Assembly: GCA_900757795.1 (NCBI GenBank)
Contig: CAAEPE010000009.1
Span: 1 to 64,000, forward strand
Length of the DNA: 64,000 bases
Origin: an uncultured Phascolarctobacterium sp.
Lineage (GTDB): Bacteria; Bacillota; Negativicutes; Acidaminococcales; Acidaminococcaceae
Direction of reading: 5' to 3'
Part shown: positions 23,818 through 32,308 of the stretch, in pieces
Position numbering within the stretch: position 1 is the stretch's first letter
Layout of the letters: each line of letters opens with the position of its first letter
Notes under the pieces: model-generated
Databases searched by the model: none
Told to the model about the DNA's origin: nothing
The model's input: the letters and a program-made list of their open reading frames with translations, nothing else
Program-made: the position numbers and the translations under genes

Positions 23818-24414
23818 TTACTTAGCTGCTGCCAATAATTTTACACAGCAAAGAGCCATTTTTTTATCCAGCTTACCAATATAAAACTTCAAAACGCCAT
23901 AAAGAATTAAAGCAAACATGGCTACAATCAAGCCAAAGGCAGTTGCTACCAGCGCTTCACCTACACCGCTGGTAATGGCAAAATGACTGGCGCTATCTTG
24001 CAAATCAAAAACCTTAAAGGAAGAAACAATACCTAAAATAGTACCTAGCAAGCCTAACAGCGGTGCCAAGGTAATAATAATATTTAAAAACGCCAAATTT
24101 TCGTTATAACTCATAGATTTAAAATTAACCTGCGTTTCTAAGCTCTGCACCCTATCCTGCTGCTTCTGCTGCGATTGAAAATAGTTTTGTACCAACATTA
24201 CTGCATCTGTCGCCTTAGCTTGTGCCATTGCTTCTATTTCTGCAACGTTCTGCTCCTCTATATACCCTAAAAGCAGCCGCATTTTTTCGCTGCTGGTGTC
24301 AATACCGCGGAAATACAGCATTCTTTCAAAAAATACAGCTAAGGCAACAAAAGACAACAGTACCAGCGGATACATAACTACACCGCCCTGTTTAAACAAA
24401 TGCATAACATCCAT
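23818..24414 (-). CDS. exbB: ExbB/TolQ/MotA-type proton channel protein
   Basis: A 198-residue three-helix protein. FLNIIITLAPLLGLLGTILGIVSSF and GVGEALVATAFGLIVAMFALILY are the MotA/TolQ/ExbB signature helices. It forms the pentameric proton channel with ExbD. Its ATG overlaps the stop of the sensor gene by one base (TAATG), which ties the motor to the signalling protein in one transcript. Confidence 0.93.
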   Translation of the reverse strand: MDVMHLFKQGGVVMYPLVLLSFVALAVFFERMLYFRGIDTSSEKMRLLLGYIEEQNVAEIEAMAQAKATDAVMLVQNYFQSQQKQQDRVQSLETQVNFKSMSYNENLAFLNIIITLAPLLGLLGTILGIVSSFKVFDLQDSASHFAITSGVGEALVATAFGLIVAMFALILYGVLKFYIGKLDKKMALCCVKLLAAAK

Positions 24415-25214
24415 TATTTTTCACTCCTTATTTGATACTCTTGCAAAATATTCATCAATCCGGCAAAACGCAAAGGTTTAAAAAGCACCTCACAGACACC
24501 GCTTTCCACTAAAGCTTTTTTCTCGTCTAAATCAGCGTTGCTGCATAAAGCAAATAAATACGCGTTGCTTAGCTTGGGGTGTTTTTTTAATTGACGTAAA
24601 ATAGAATTTTTCTGTTCGGACTGTAATTCGTCCACATCAACAACAACATATTGAAAAAAGTCTGTATAATTACTTTCCAATAAATTTACCGCTTCCTTTT
24701 CCGTATCGGCACAATAAACCTTAGCTCCCTTGCTTTCCAGCAGCTTACGCAAAACTAAAACCTCTAAGGGATTATGTCTTACCAGCATTAAACATTTATT
24801 TTGTATGCTATCCTGATTTTCCAGCTTGGAAGCAGCAGTTTTTACTATTGCATCAACAAAAGTCATGTGTAAATCAATAGTTACCGTAGTACCTGCACCC
24901 ACCTGACTTTCTAAGCCTATGGTTCCGCCTAAACGCTCTACAATAATCTTAGCAATGGATAAGCCCAAGCCGGAGCTGTCTTTGCAGCCGGTTTCGTTCA
25001 TATAGATACTGAACGGAGTAAAAACATGCTGCATGGTTTCTGTGTCAATACCACAGCCGTTATCCTTAATAACAAATCTGTAAAAAGCTTCATTCTGTCC
25101 TTTAAAAGGCAGTTCGTAAACGGCTATTTGCACATCACTATTGTCGCCGGAAAACTTACAGGCATTGTCAAGAATATTGTATAAAAGTTTATAAATTGCT
25201 TTATAGTCTCCCAA
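24414..25214 (-). CDS. Sensor protein, C-terminal part after a frameshift (HATPase and receiver-like)
   Basis: A 266-residue frame with a kinase ATPase domain: N-box YNILDNACKFSGD, G1 IKDNGCGID, G2 GLGLSIAKII. A receiver-like domain (about residues 140-262, aspartate in VVVDVDE) follows. Its apparent TTG start has no ribosome-binding site. In the same frame the peptide runs back without a stop into the six-A run at 25261-25256 (minus strand), where the N-terminal part (25253-27142) ends. A one-base change or a -1 shift there would join both into one 908-residue protein. I read them as one gene. Confidence 0.75.
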   Translation of the reverse strand: MGDYKAIYKLLYNILDNACKFSGDNSDVQIAVYELPFKGQNEAFYRFVIKDNGCGIDTETMQHVFTPFSIYMNETGCKDSSGLGLSIAKIIVERLGGTIGLESQVGAGTTVTIDLHMTFVDAIVKTAASKLENQDSIQNKCLMLVRHNPLEVLVLRKLLESKGAKVYCADTEKEAVNLLESNYTDFFQYVVVDVDELQSEQKNSILRQLKKHPKLSNAYLFALCSNADLDEKKALVESGVCEVLFKPLRFAGLMNILQEYQIRSEK

Positions 25215-25252
25215 ACAGCTGTTGTGAAAAACCTGCTCAACACATTCTATAG

Positions 25253-27142
25253 TTATTTTTTCTCAAGATATTTTTTCTTAATATTCTTAGTCACCGTTGC
25301 TACTAAATCGCTCAAGGTAAACTGTACTTCGGAAAATTTTACCTTCTGCATCTCTAAATTACTAATAATCATAATATCATTGATAACATCGCTGATTTTA
25401 GTAAGCTGGTATTTAATACCTGCTAACTGGCCCTTAGTAGCATCATGGGAACAAATATTACCTATCTTTTTTAAATTGTTAAGTATATTTTTTAAAGGCA
25501 TTCTCACACTGGTACCAAAAGTAGAAAGATAATCGCTTTTTACACGATTAAGCTCTTTAAGCCCCTCCACCTGCTCCAGCAGTTCCTTTTGCTTCTGCTG
25601 TTCTTCGTTGACAATATGAGAAATGTCCCTGTCCGTCCATAGCACCATGCCATATACTTTATCTAAATAAACGTAACGTATTTTGCTTTTCCTATGCTGT
25701 CCGCTATTGTCAATTTTATTGATGTCAAACTCATAAGAATCTTTTTCCTTTAACTGTTGGCGTACATTTTCTAAAGACATTTTTTGCAGAACCTGTTCCC
25801 GTTCCTGCTTAACAACAAAGCTGTTGACATATTGTTCAATAGCGTTTTGGTAATCAAATTCCTGCTTAGGCAGCATATCAATGCCAAAACCGTTACTGGT
25901 ATATACTTTTGCACTGCGCGAAAACAAATTGATATCCGCAATCATATTATAATCATAATTGACTGCTTTGCTGATAACCTCCTGCATCATTTTGTTTTCA
26001 TTTATATCATAGGTATATAAAAACGCTATTAAATCCTTGCTCTGCGGGTCTTCCATCAGCTGAATAGTAGATCTTGCCCACATAATATTTTTCATATTGC
26101 GAGAATAGCGCCTATAATCAATAGATAAGACAGTTTTGCCTTCCTGAAAAGCCCGACGCAGATTATCCAGCTTCATAATCTCCGTAAATTCTTTACGCTT
26201 TTCATAATCAATAACCGTAGGCAAAACTCTTTCAACAAATTCTGATGACGGCTGTCCTGGATAAATCGTCGGCACTGGAAAGCCATGGGGATCGTGCTCA
26301 ATAACTGAACCCGTAGTAACATTAAATACTAAATAGGCCATAAAATCCATGTCCACTCTATACCGGCGACGCAGTTCTTTTTGGTAACGCTCCTCCGCCA
26401 GCTGCCGGGCATGCTTTTCTTCCGTAACATCGTTCATGTAAACTACATAAGCCGGCCTTGTCAGCCACTCCATAAGATTAACGCTAATGTTTACGGTTTT
26501 TGTAACTTTAGGAATAAAAACCTCGGCTTTATTTTCCTTAGTATGCGCTATAAACAGCTTGCATTTTTCACAAGGAAATTTTCTATTAACGAAATATTCG
26601 TAACATTTTCTGCCGGCATAATTATCATCGCTTGCCTGCAATAATTTTTGCGACGCATTATTAGCATATAAAAGATTGTGGTTAATAGCATCCACTACAA
26701 AAACAGCCGTTTCCATGGCGTCCAGCAAATTTCTTTGCAGGCTGAACCTACATTCCGAGCTGTTGAGTATTTCTCTATTATACAGAATATGCTTAATTCT
26801 GGCAGAAACAACCTCTGCCGCAACAGGCTGACAAATATAATCGTCAGCACCAATGCCAAGAGCCGTAATCTCCTCATGAGTATTACCTGTTTCAGCAACT
26901 ACAAGAATAACCAAATCCTTATACAGACTATTGCTTCTAAGCTTCTGCAGAAGCTCCAGTCCGCTCATTTTAGGCAGCAGCAGCTCCAAAAGCACTACTT
27001 GAATTTTAGGATCGTTATTTAAAGCCTCCAAAGCCTGATAAGCGTCCTCAGCCTTAACTACTTCATATTCTTCGGCAAGAATATCAATAAGTTTATTCTT
27101 TTCATTTTGTTTATGGTCGACAATGAGAATTTTGCTTTTCAT
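25253..27142 (-). CDS. Atypical hybrid sensor, N-terminal part (pseudo-receiver, PAS, HisKA-like)
   Basis: A 629-residue protein. Residues 1-120 are receiver-like, but the phosphoacceptor aspartate is replaced (VVLLELLLPKMSG has Glu) and the acidic pair is partly lost (VDHKQ). A PAS domain near 140-240 carries a Cys group (KCYEYF, then FPCEKCK). A second PAS-like region follows, then a dimerisation helix pair near 560-620. There the usual SHExRTP is TSVRMP, so the phosphorylated histidine is missing. It ends EKK-stop at a six-A run. It sits between tatC and exbB, 36 bases after tatC. Confidence 0.75.
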   Translation of the reverse strand: MKSKILIVDHKQNEKNKLIDILAEEYEVVKAEDAYQALEALNNDPKIQVVLLELLLPKMSGLELLQKLRSNSLYKDLVILVVAETGNTHEEITALGIGADDYICQPVAAEVVSARIKHILYNREILNSSECRFSLQRNLLDAMETAVFVVDAINHNLLYANNASQKLLQASDDNYAGRKCYEYFVNRKFPCEKCKLFIAHTKENKAEVFIPKVTKTVNISVNLMEWLTRPAYVVYMNDVTEEKHARQLAEERYQKELRRRYRVDMDFMAYLVFNVTTGSVIEHDPHGFPVPTIYPGQPSSEFVERVLPTVIDYEKRKEFTEIMKLDNLRRAFQEGKTVLSIDYRRYSRNMKNIMWARSTIQLMEDPQSKDLIAFLYTYDINENKMMQEVISKAVNYDYNMIADINLFSRSAKVYTSNGFGIDMLPKQEFDYQNAIEQYVNSFVVKQEREQVLQKMSLENVRQQLKEKDSYEFDINKIDNSGQHRKSKIRYVYLDKVYGMVLWTDRDISHIVNEEQQKQKELLEQVEGLKELNRVKSDYLSTFGTSVRMPLKNILNNLKKIGNICSHDATKGQLAGIKYQLTKISDVINDIMIISNLEMQKVKFSEVQFTLSDLVATVTKNIKKKYLEKK

Positions 27143-27178
27143 ATTCTTACCTCATCATGCTGTAGCATCACTAAATAA

Positions 27179-27931
27179 TCAGCTGCCTAATTTAGCAACC
27201 AAAATGCCAATTTCATATAAAACAATCATAGGAATCGCCATTAAGCATTGAGACATAACGTCCGGCGGCGTTAAAAAAGCTGCCAAAACAAAAATAACCA
27301 AAATCATATATTTACGCAAGGTTATAAGCTGCTGCACGGTAACTACACCTAAACGGCAAAGCACATACACAACTACCGGCAGCTCAAAAACAACACCAAA
27401 GGAAAGTACAAAGCCAAATAAAAAGCCCACATATTGACTTATGGAAAGCATCGGAGTAGCTATATTTTCTCCCATGAATACAAAAAAGGTAATCGCCGAT
27501 AAAAAGACTACGCCATAGCCAAAGCAAACACCAAGAATAAACAGCAGCACCGAACCTAAAGAAAAAATTATTACAGCTTTCTTTTCATTTTCATATAATG
27601 CCGGTTTTATAAAGTCCCAAATGTGCCAAAAAATTACCGGTGCTGAAACAATCATGGCGGCGATAAAGGATACTTTTAATTGTGCTACTAAAGCCTCCGA
27701 TAGTCCAAGATAAATAAACTCAATACCTCTATTTTTGATAGGGGCAGTTATCAGCTGCATTAAATCCCCGGCAAAAAAAGTTGCTATGACAAAAAAGCTG
27801 CCGCATAAAAAGCCCAAGCACCACAAAAGTCTGGTGCGCAGCTCGCGAATATGTTCTCTTAGCGGCGGTTCATAGGCCTGCATGCTATCAAACGGATCCG
27901 CTAAATTATTATTTGGCTGCTTCGTTGTCAT
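27179..27931 (-). CDS. tatC: TatC translocase subunit (system 2)
   Basis: A 250-residue TatC: LREHIRELRTRLLWCLGF, FIKPALYENEKKAVIIF and LAAFLTPPDVMSQCLMAIPMIVLYE are conserved. It is clearly diverged from the copy at 13974. I chose the ATG at 27931 (MTTKQPNNN) over the GTG nine bases earlier. It overlaps the end of the TatA gene. A full second Tat set suggests a dedicated substrate, presumably the metallo-hydrolase at 29779. Confidence 0.92.
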   Translation of the reverse strand: MTTKQPNNNLADPFDSMQAYEPPLREHIRELRTRLLWCLGFLCGSFFVIATFFAGDLMQLITAPIKNRGIEFIYLGLSEALVAQLKVSFIAAMIVSAPVIFWHIWDFIKPALYENEKKAVIIFSLGSVLLFILGVCFGYGVVFLSAITFFVFMGENIATPMLSISQYVGFLFGFVLSFGVVFELPVVVYVLCRLGVVTVQQLITLRKYMILVIFVLAAFLTPPDVMSQCLMAIPMIVLYEIGILVAKLGS

Positions 27932-28097
27932 GCTGTTCACTCTCTTTTGTCTCTGCAGTTTCCGATCCCTTTACTTCCTCCTTAAATTCTCTGATGCTTG
28001 TGCCCAAGGCTTTTCCCAAACCAGATAATTTACTGGAACCAAATACCAGAAAAGCAATAGCCAAAATCAATATAAGTTCTGTTGCTCCTAATCGCAT
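27909..28097 (-). CDS. tatA: TatA-like subunit (system 2)
   Basis: A 62-residue one-helix protein (GATELILILAIAFLVFGSSKL). The usual FGPKKLP hinge is FGSSKLS, so the proline pair is lost. An amphipathic helix and acidic tail follow. With the TatB-like protein upstream it gives this system two TatA-family members, unlike system 1. Confidence 0.87.
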   Translation of the reverse strand: MRLGATELILILAIAFLVFGSSKLSGLGKALGTSIREFKEEVKGSETAETKESEQHDNEAAK

Positions 28098-28131
28098 AAT
28101 AAATCCACCCTTCTAAAAATATCCCAGTACT

Positions 28132-28395
28132 TTAATGTTTTTCCATAGCGTGCTTAATAACATTCTCCTGAACCTTTTGGAAATCCTCGCTTACTTTGCG
28201 TAAGCCCTCCGTATCCTTTTTTATTTCTTCCAGTTCAATTTCTTCTTCAAAGGATTTTGTTACATCTTTCATCATGGTGCGCATTTTTTTCACGCCCTTA
28301 GCTATGGTTCGTGCAATTTTAGGTAAATCCTCAGGACCTACAACTATAAAACCAACAAACAAAACCAGTAGGATCTCTCCTATACCGATACTCAT
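28132..28395 (-). CDS. tatB: TatB-like subunit (system 2)
   Basis: An 87-residue protein: helix IGEILLVLFVGFIVVGPEDLPK, then a long charged amphipathic helix. GPEDLPK with acidic residues after the hinge is typical of TatB, the signal-peptide receptor partner of TatC. It has a strong GGAGG site and a promoter at 28454-28482. It heads the unit tatB-tatA-tatC-sensor-exbB-exbD-tonB. Confidence 0.85.
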   Translation of the reverse strand: MSIGIGEILLVLFVGFIVVGPEDLPKIARTIAKGVKKMRTMMKDVTKSFEEEIELEEIKKDTEGLRKVSEDFQKVQENVIKHAMEKH

Positions 28396-28453
28396 AGGAT
28401 GCCTCCTTTCAACTAATTAAAAGCGACAAATCTGCCGCATAAAGCTGTATATA

Positions 28454-28482
28454 ATTATACTCTTATGCGACAGATTTATCAA
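28454..28482 (-). promoter_or_regulatory. Promoter of the tat2-sensor-exbBD-tonB unit
   Basis: Minus strand: TTGATA (28482-28477), 17-bp spacer, TATAAT (28459-28454). The same bases can fold with 28433-28448 into a long hairpin (AAATCTG-TCGCATAA against TTTATGCG-GCAGATTT), which may end upstream transcripts or protect the new 5' end. Confidence 0.78.
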
Positions 28483-28491
28483 AAAAATTAA

Positions 28492-29757
28492 TTATTCTTC
28501 GTCATCCTCTAAAACCTTGTCAATATTGCCAATACGTTTTTTACCAGGCCACAAATCCATGAACCAGTTATGGAACAGCATTACACAGATAAAGAGAATG
28601 CCAGGAGCCATCGGGAACTGCTGCGGATGGGAGTAAGCAGCCTGAGTACCCAGCATAGTAGGACTAAATTTGTAATACAGCCAGTGGAAAATAATGGTGC
28701 TGACAACGATAATAATCATTCTCAGAGCAATATTACCGGCTACGCCATATTTTTTCGGGCCATTATCAAAATAGAAATTAAGAATCATCGCAGGAATAAG
28801 CATCATAATAGCTAATTCGCCGCTATGCAGATAACGCCAGTCAGGAGCCAGAATTCTCTTAGCGCCTTCAACAGCCGGACCCCATGCTACGTCTTGAATA
28901 AAGTTAAAGGTTACAAACAGCAGAATTGCAAACAGAAATACGCCTACAAAACCGGCAAAGCCGCGCCAGATTTTATTTTTAATCATTACAAACGGATAAC
29001 GGTCGAAAGTAATTTCCAGCATCCAAATAGCAACGGTACCGCACATTACCCAACCAACGTTAAAGTTACCATGCAGAGTGCGGGCAAAGTCAAACCACCA
29101 GGGATAAGCAGCTGCGTACTCCTGCCAAGGCCAGAACAATACATGATAATGGGGATGCATTAAGCAGAAGAATGCCAAAATAGAGAACAGTGCTGTTACA
29201 CAGAAAACAGTGATGCCTCTAGCAGGCTGCTTCATACTTTGCCAGGGATGGTTTTCAAAGCAAACCGGTACGATAGGGCTTAACCAAGAAGCAATAGCAG
29301 CAAACATCAAAATTGCCAGGGAAGAATATTCGCGGGCAAAGAATTCGGTCATGCCTTTGCTTACCAGCTTATCTACGCTCAAATAGGGGATAGAATAAAT
29401 ACCTAAGAAGTTATAGAAGAAGCCCCAAATTACGGTGCCGACAATAGCAAAGTTTACGGCAATCAAAACAGCGCCTGTAACCAGCGGATGCGATGTTTCA
29501 CGCCATTTTAGGCTGAACGGCCAGAAGTTGAATACATAAGCCTGCCAAATAGCTACAATCAAAATCCAACGAACGTACATGTAGCCATATTGCGGAGTAT
29601 ACCATCTTAAAATACCGCGGGGATCCATGAATACCCACCACAATGCATAGAAAATTATAAAGGAAAACAATACGCCGACAATACCGCGAACCGGCTGAGG
29701 CATTTTATTTTCCATAACGCGGCTTTCCAGCCACATATGATCTTTAAGATTGATCAT
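28492..29757 (-). CDS. Multipass membrane protein of unknown function
   Basis: A 421-residue hydrophobic protein with roughly ten predicted helices, rich in Trp, Phe and His. I do not recognise the family. Histidines inside helices (MHPHYHVLFWPW, HSGELAIMM, IIFHWLYYKFS) could bind heme or metal, but this is a guess. The ATG at 29757 follows GGAGG; the earlier in-frame TTG is less likely. It lies 21 bases after the Tat-exported hydrolase, so the two probably form a membrane-periplasm complex. Confidence 0.75.
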   Translation of the reverse strand: MINLKDHMWLESRVMENKMPQPVRGIVGVLFSFIIFYALWWVFMDPRGILRWYTPQYGYMYVRWILIVAIWQAYVFNFWPFSLKWRETSHPLVTGAVLIAVNFAIVGTVIWGFFYNFLGIYSIPYLSVDKLVSKGMTEFFAREYSSLAILMFAAIASWLSPIVPVCFENHPWQSMKQPARGITVFCVTALFSILAFFCLMHPHYHVLFWPWQEYAAAYPWWFDFARTLHGNFNVGWVMCGTVAIWMLEITFDRYPFVMIKNKIWRGFAGFVGVFLFAILLFVTFNFIQDVAWGPAVEGAKRILAPDWRYLHSGELAIMMLIPAMILNFYFDNGPKKYGVAGNIALRMIIIVVSTIIFHWLYYKFSPTMLGTQAAYSHPQQFPMAPGILFICVMLFHNWFMDLWPGKKRIGNIDKVLEDDEE

Positions 29758-29778
29758 TGTTTTTTCGCCTCCTACCAA

Positions 29779-30864
29779 TTAACCAAACATGATCTGATCG
29801 CCGTTGCCAAGATACAGTTTTTTCTTGCTCTTGAATCTTGCGGTGCCTTGTACTACGGGCATACCTGCCAAAACCATTTTTTCAGCAGTCAAATAACCGG
29901 TGCAGTGGTTGCAGCCCAAAATTTCAATACCATAACCAGGCAGAGCTTTAATCAAATCGTCATATTGAGGATCCCAGTCCTCGAACGGGGAAATGTGCAA
30001 GCCGCCCTGGATACCGTAAATCTTGTCGCCACCTTTAATGCTGTGCTTAATTTCTTCCAAGAAGGAAATAATGCCCATATGGCAGCAGCCGGTAACAGCA
30101 ACCAAGCCTTTGCCGGCAACATTAAATACCAAGCCCTGCTCGCCGGTTACGCGGGTGATAATAGCAGAGTCAAAGGTAATAGAAGCTGCGCCCGGGAACA
30201 AAGGATGAACTTTGCCGGATTCGCGCACCTCTAAAGGACCGGTATGCGGATAATCGTTCTTTACTTTGGCAATCGGGAAGTTAGCGCCCTTCAACAAATC
30301 AAAGCCTTCTTTGTAGAAGCCTTTAGGAACGATAATAGGAATATCAGGACAATGCTTCAATACGGATTCAACACCCCAGTAATGGTCAAAATGCTCATGA
30401 GTTACAAACAGCATGTCAATCTCATGGTTTTCCAGCATTTTGTCAACGCCTTCACGTTTCAGGCATTCGTCCATCCAGGCAGTGTTCCAGCCGCAGTCCA
30501 GCAAAATTTTCTTTTTAGAGCCGTCCATCAGTTCTACATCAATCAAGGTGCAGAAGCCGCCGGAGTTATCGCCGTTGTAGCCTTCTTTTACGCCTTCATG
30601 AGTCCACGGAATAATGTATTGGTTAACCAAAAGTCCGCCGGCGTCTTTCATATCTTGTACTACGCGCGCATTATTAAACCAGCTGGTTTCGGATACAACA
30701 GTACATTTTACGCTTTTGCATTCGCCGATATCAAAATCACCAATCGGTCTAGGAGGAACGAATACATCTTTTAATACAGTAGAGGAAGCTCCGGCCATAG
30801 CTAAATAACCAGTAGTACCGCCGATAGCTAATCCTTTCAAAAAATCTCTTCTGGATACGCCCAT
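29779..30864 (-). CDS. Tat-exported metallo-beta-lactamase-fold hydrolase (COG1237-like)
   Basis: A 361-residue protein with a twin-arginine signal (SRRDFLKGLAIGG). Metal ligands: THEHFDHYWG (HxHxDH), then TGCCHMGI, IQGGLHISPF and GCNHCTG. The TGCCHxGI pattern matches the family of archaeal dihydropterin-phosphate synthase, which is usually cytoplasmic. Export by Tat is uncommon and is probably served by the adjacent second Tat set. The reaction is unknown. Confidence 0.85.
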   Translation of the reverse strand: MGVSRRDFLKGLAIGGTTGYLAMAGASSTVLKDVFVPPRPIGDFDIGECKSVKCTVVSETSWFNNARVVQDMKDAGGLLVNQYIIPWTHEGVKEGYNGDNSGGFCTLIDVELMDGSKKKILLDCGWNTAWMDECLKREGVDKMLENHEIDMLFVTHEHFDHYWGVESVLKHCPDIPIIVPKGFYKEGFDLLKGANFPIAKVKNDYPHTGPLEVRESGKVHPLFPGAASITFDSAIITRVTGEQGLVFNVAGKGLVAVTGCCHMGIISFLEEIKHSIKGGDKIYGIQGGLHISPFEDWDPQYDDLIKALPGYGIEILGCNHCTGYLTAEKMVLAGMPVVQGTARFKSKKKLYLGNGDQIMFG

Positions 30865-30884
30865 TTTTAAACTCCTTTCTTTTT

Positions 30885-31025
30885 CTAAGCAGCTGTTCTA
30901 GAGAACATAAGTGCCGAAACAAGCTGAATAGTTGCATAGAATAACCCAGCACCTACAAGCAACCCCACAATAAATCCGGGCCAACTAAATTTTCCGCCAG
31001 TTTCCTGGGTTTTTTCAGTCATCAT
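30885..31025 (-). CDS. Small single-helix membrane protein
   Basis: A 46-residue protein missed by usual length cut-offs. A polar N-terminus (TEKTQETGGKFSWPG) is followed by one helix FIVGLLVGAGLFYATIQLVSALMF. AAAGGAGG is ideally placed before an ATG-ATG start. It lies 20 bases ahead of the hydrolase gene on the same strand. It is unknown, perhaps a small subunit or anchor of the hydrolase-membrane-protein complex. Confidence 0.75.
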   Translation of the reverse strand: MMTEKTQETGGKFSWPGFIVGLLVGAGLFYATIQLVSALMFSRTAA

Positions 31026-31037
31026 TTTTGCCTCCTT

Positions 31038-31355
31038 TCAACATTTATAGGATAAAATAATCAATTTTACCTCTTGACTTTTTTCCGTATATAATTGATT
31101 ATCTCCTAATATATGCTTAATATCTCCGGCCATTTCCACTCGTTCCTTTTGGTGGCTGGCAATTGATAAAGCCTTTAAAAATTTTTGGGTAAAGAACTCA
31201 AGAAAAATTGCCGTTAAAGCAAAGCCAGGAACATTTCGGTCCAAACCTTGCGGCGCTATCAGCTCCACCGGCTTACCGTCGGCATCTGTTGCTTTAATTC
31301 CTTCATCTGCATATTCTTTATAAAAATCCTGTGTAGTAATTTCAAAAGACTGCAA
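31038..31355 (-). CDS. Unknown protein, C-terminal part after a frameshift
   Basis: A 105-residue frame whose only start is TTG without a ribosome-binding site. It begins where the preceding gene runs out of frame. If the eight-A run at 31369-31362 had seven A, the two would join through ECIIKKEALQSFEI. It contains SFEITTQDFYKEYADEGI and GLDRNVPGFALTAIFLEFF. Family not recognised. I treat it as the end of the gene at 31342-31848. Confidence 0.6.
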   Translation of the reverse strand: MQSFEITTQDFYKEYADEGIKATDADGKPVELIAPQGLDRNVPGFALTAIFLEFFTQKFLKALSIASHQKERVEMAGDIKHILGDNQLYTEKSQEVKLIILSYKC

Positions 31356-31848
31356 TGCTTCTTTTTTTTATAATACATTCCATACTTCCCACAGCAAACA
31401 AATCCGGAGCAATGTGCTTTCTTAAGGTCAGCTTGGGTATTCCCTTAACCCGCTTTACCATTTCTTCGCGGCAATGCTCATGATTATGCTTATGGTCAAA
31501 CGCTCCGCCGCAACAGGGACAAACATCAGGATTTTCCGGAAGAAGAACATTGCTGTCGTCAAACAAACCGCCTAAACGCAAAATTTGTTCCCGACAGGCA
31601 TATTTCTCAAAAACCTCCTCCTCCAGCGTAGGATAATAACGAATTACCAGTCTGCTTTTTTCCGTATCGTCGGCAAGCTGAGCTACCTGTCTCAGCTTTA
31701 GCTCGTAAACTCCGGGTACGTCAGAAAGCCAATAATACCAAGTTCCTTCCTCGCCATCAACCTTGCTTAAAAAATCCAAGCCTGATAAATGCTTATCTCC
31801 GTGTAAAAGCAAAGCTCCTGTACTTAACAGCCCACTTATTTTACTCAA
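31342..31848 (-). CDS. Unknown protein with CPCCGG zinc-type motif, N-terminal part
   Basis: A 168-residue soluble protein. A motif CPCCGGAFDHKHNHEHC near residues 110-126 looks like a zinc or other metal site. Family not recognised. It is out of frame at an A8 run, after which it ends in 8 further codons (RSIAVF); the downstream frame probably holds its real C-terminus. It overlaps the upstream small gene by eight bases, so it is in an operon with the exported hydrolase and may be a maturation factor for it. Confidence 0.65.
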   Translation of the reverse strand: MSKISGLLSTGALLLHGDKHLSGLDFLSKVDGEEGTWYYWLSDVPGVYELKLRQVAQLADDTEKSRLVIRYYPTLEEEVFEKYACREQILRLGGLFDDSNVLLPENPDVCPCCGGAFDHKHNHEHCREEMVKRVKGIPKLTLRKHIAPDLFAVGSMECIIKKRSIAVF

Positions 31849-32104
31849 AGCCCTTCATCCCTTTCACAGCATATATTTCTCTCGCCAAGGTAATTTTATC
31901 CTTATCGGCAACCTCAATGCCCAACTGTTCAGCAGCCTGAACCAGCATATCGTAGGATACCTCGGATAACAACGGATAGCATGATTCAAAAGAATCAAAA
32001 TAGTCGTGCGGATTCTTTTTTATACCGGAAGCCTCGGCAAAAGCTTCTCCCATTTTAAAAAAATATGCAGGAAAGCCTTTAGTAAAAAACGCTCTTCTTT
32101 TCAT
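31841..32104 (-). CDS. Small unknown protein, first gene of the hydrolase operon
   Basis: An 87-residue protein beginning MKRRAFFTKGFPAYFF. The twin arginine followed by FF recalls a Tat motif, but no hydrophobic stretch follows, so it is not a Tat signal. The remainder is helical and acidic. The ATG at 32104 is preceded by AAAGG; an earlier TTG is unlikely. Family not recognised. It could be a cytoplasmic chaperone or insertion factor for the hydrolase. Confidence 0.6.
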   Translation of the reverse strand: MKRRAFFTKGFPAYFFKMGEAFAEASGIKKNPHDYFDSFESCYPLLSEVSYDMLVQAAEQLGIEVADKDKITLAREIYAVKGMKGFE

Positions 32105-32143
32105 CCTTCTCAACCTTTCTGCACAATGTTTTTGTATATTTAA

Positions 32144-32171
32144 ATTTTATCAAAATTACTTTATAATTCAA
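32144..32171 (-). promoter_or_regulatory. Promoter of the hydrolase operon
   Basis: Minus strand: TTGAAT (32171-32166), 16-bp spacer, TAAAAT (32149-32144), about 38 bases before the first ATG. The rest of 32172-32308 is AT-rich with no gene seen. Confidence 0.55.
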
Positions 32172-32308
32172 TAATATCTTCACCAGTTTGCATATCATAA
32201 AAGTAGGTAATATGTTTTTATTAATTTTTTAATTCTATGATTATCGTTGTTTTTAGCGCTTAATTTTCCTACCTTAAAGATATTCTTTAATAAAAGTTTT
32301 TTATAACT

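Noticed and set aside
31841..32104. Tat signal in the small protein starting MKRRAFF
   Set aside because: The two arginines are not followed by a hydrophobic segment, so it does not resemble an export signal.
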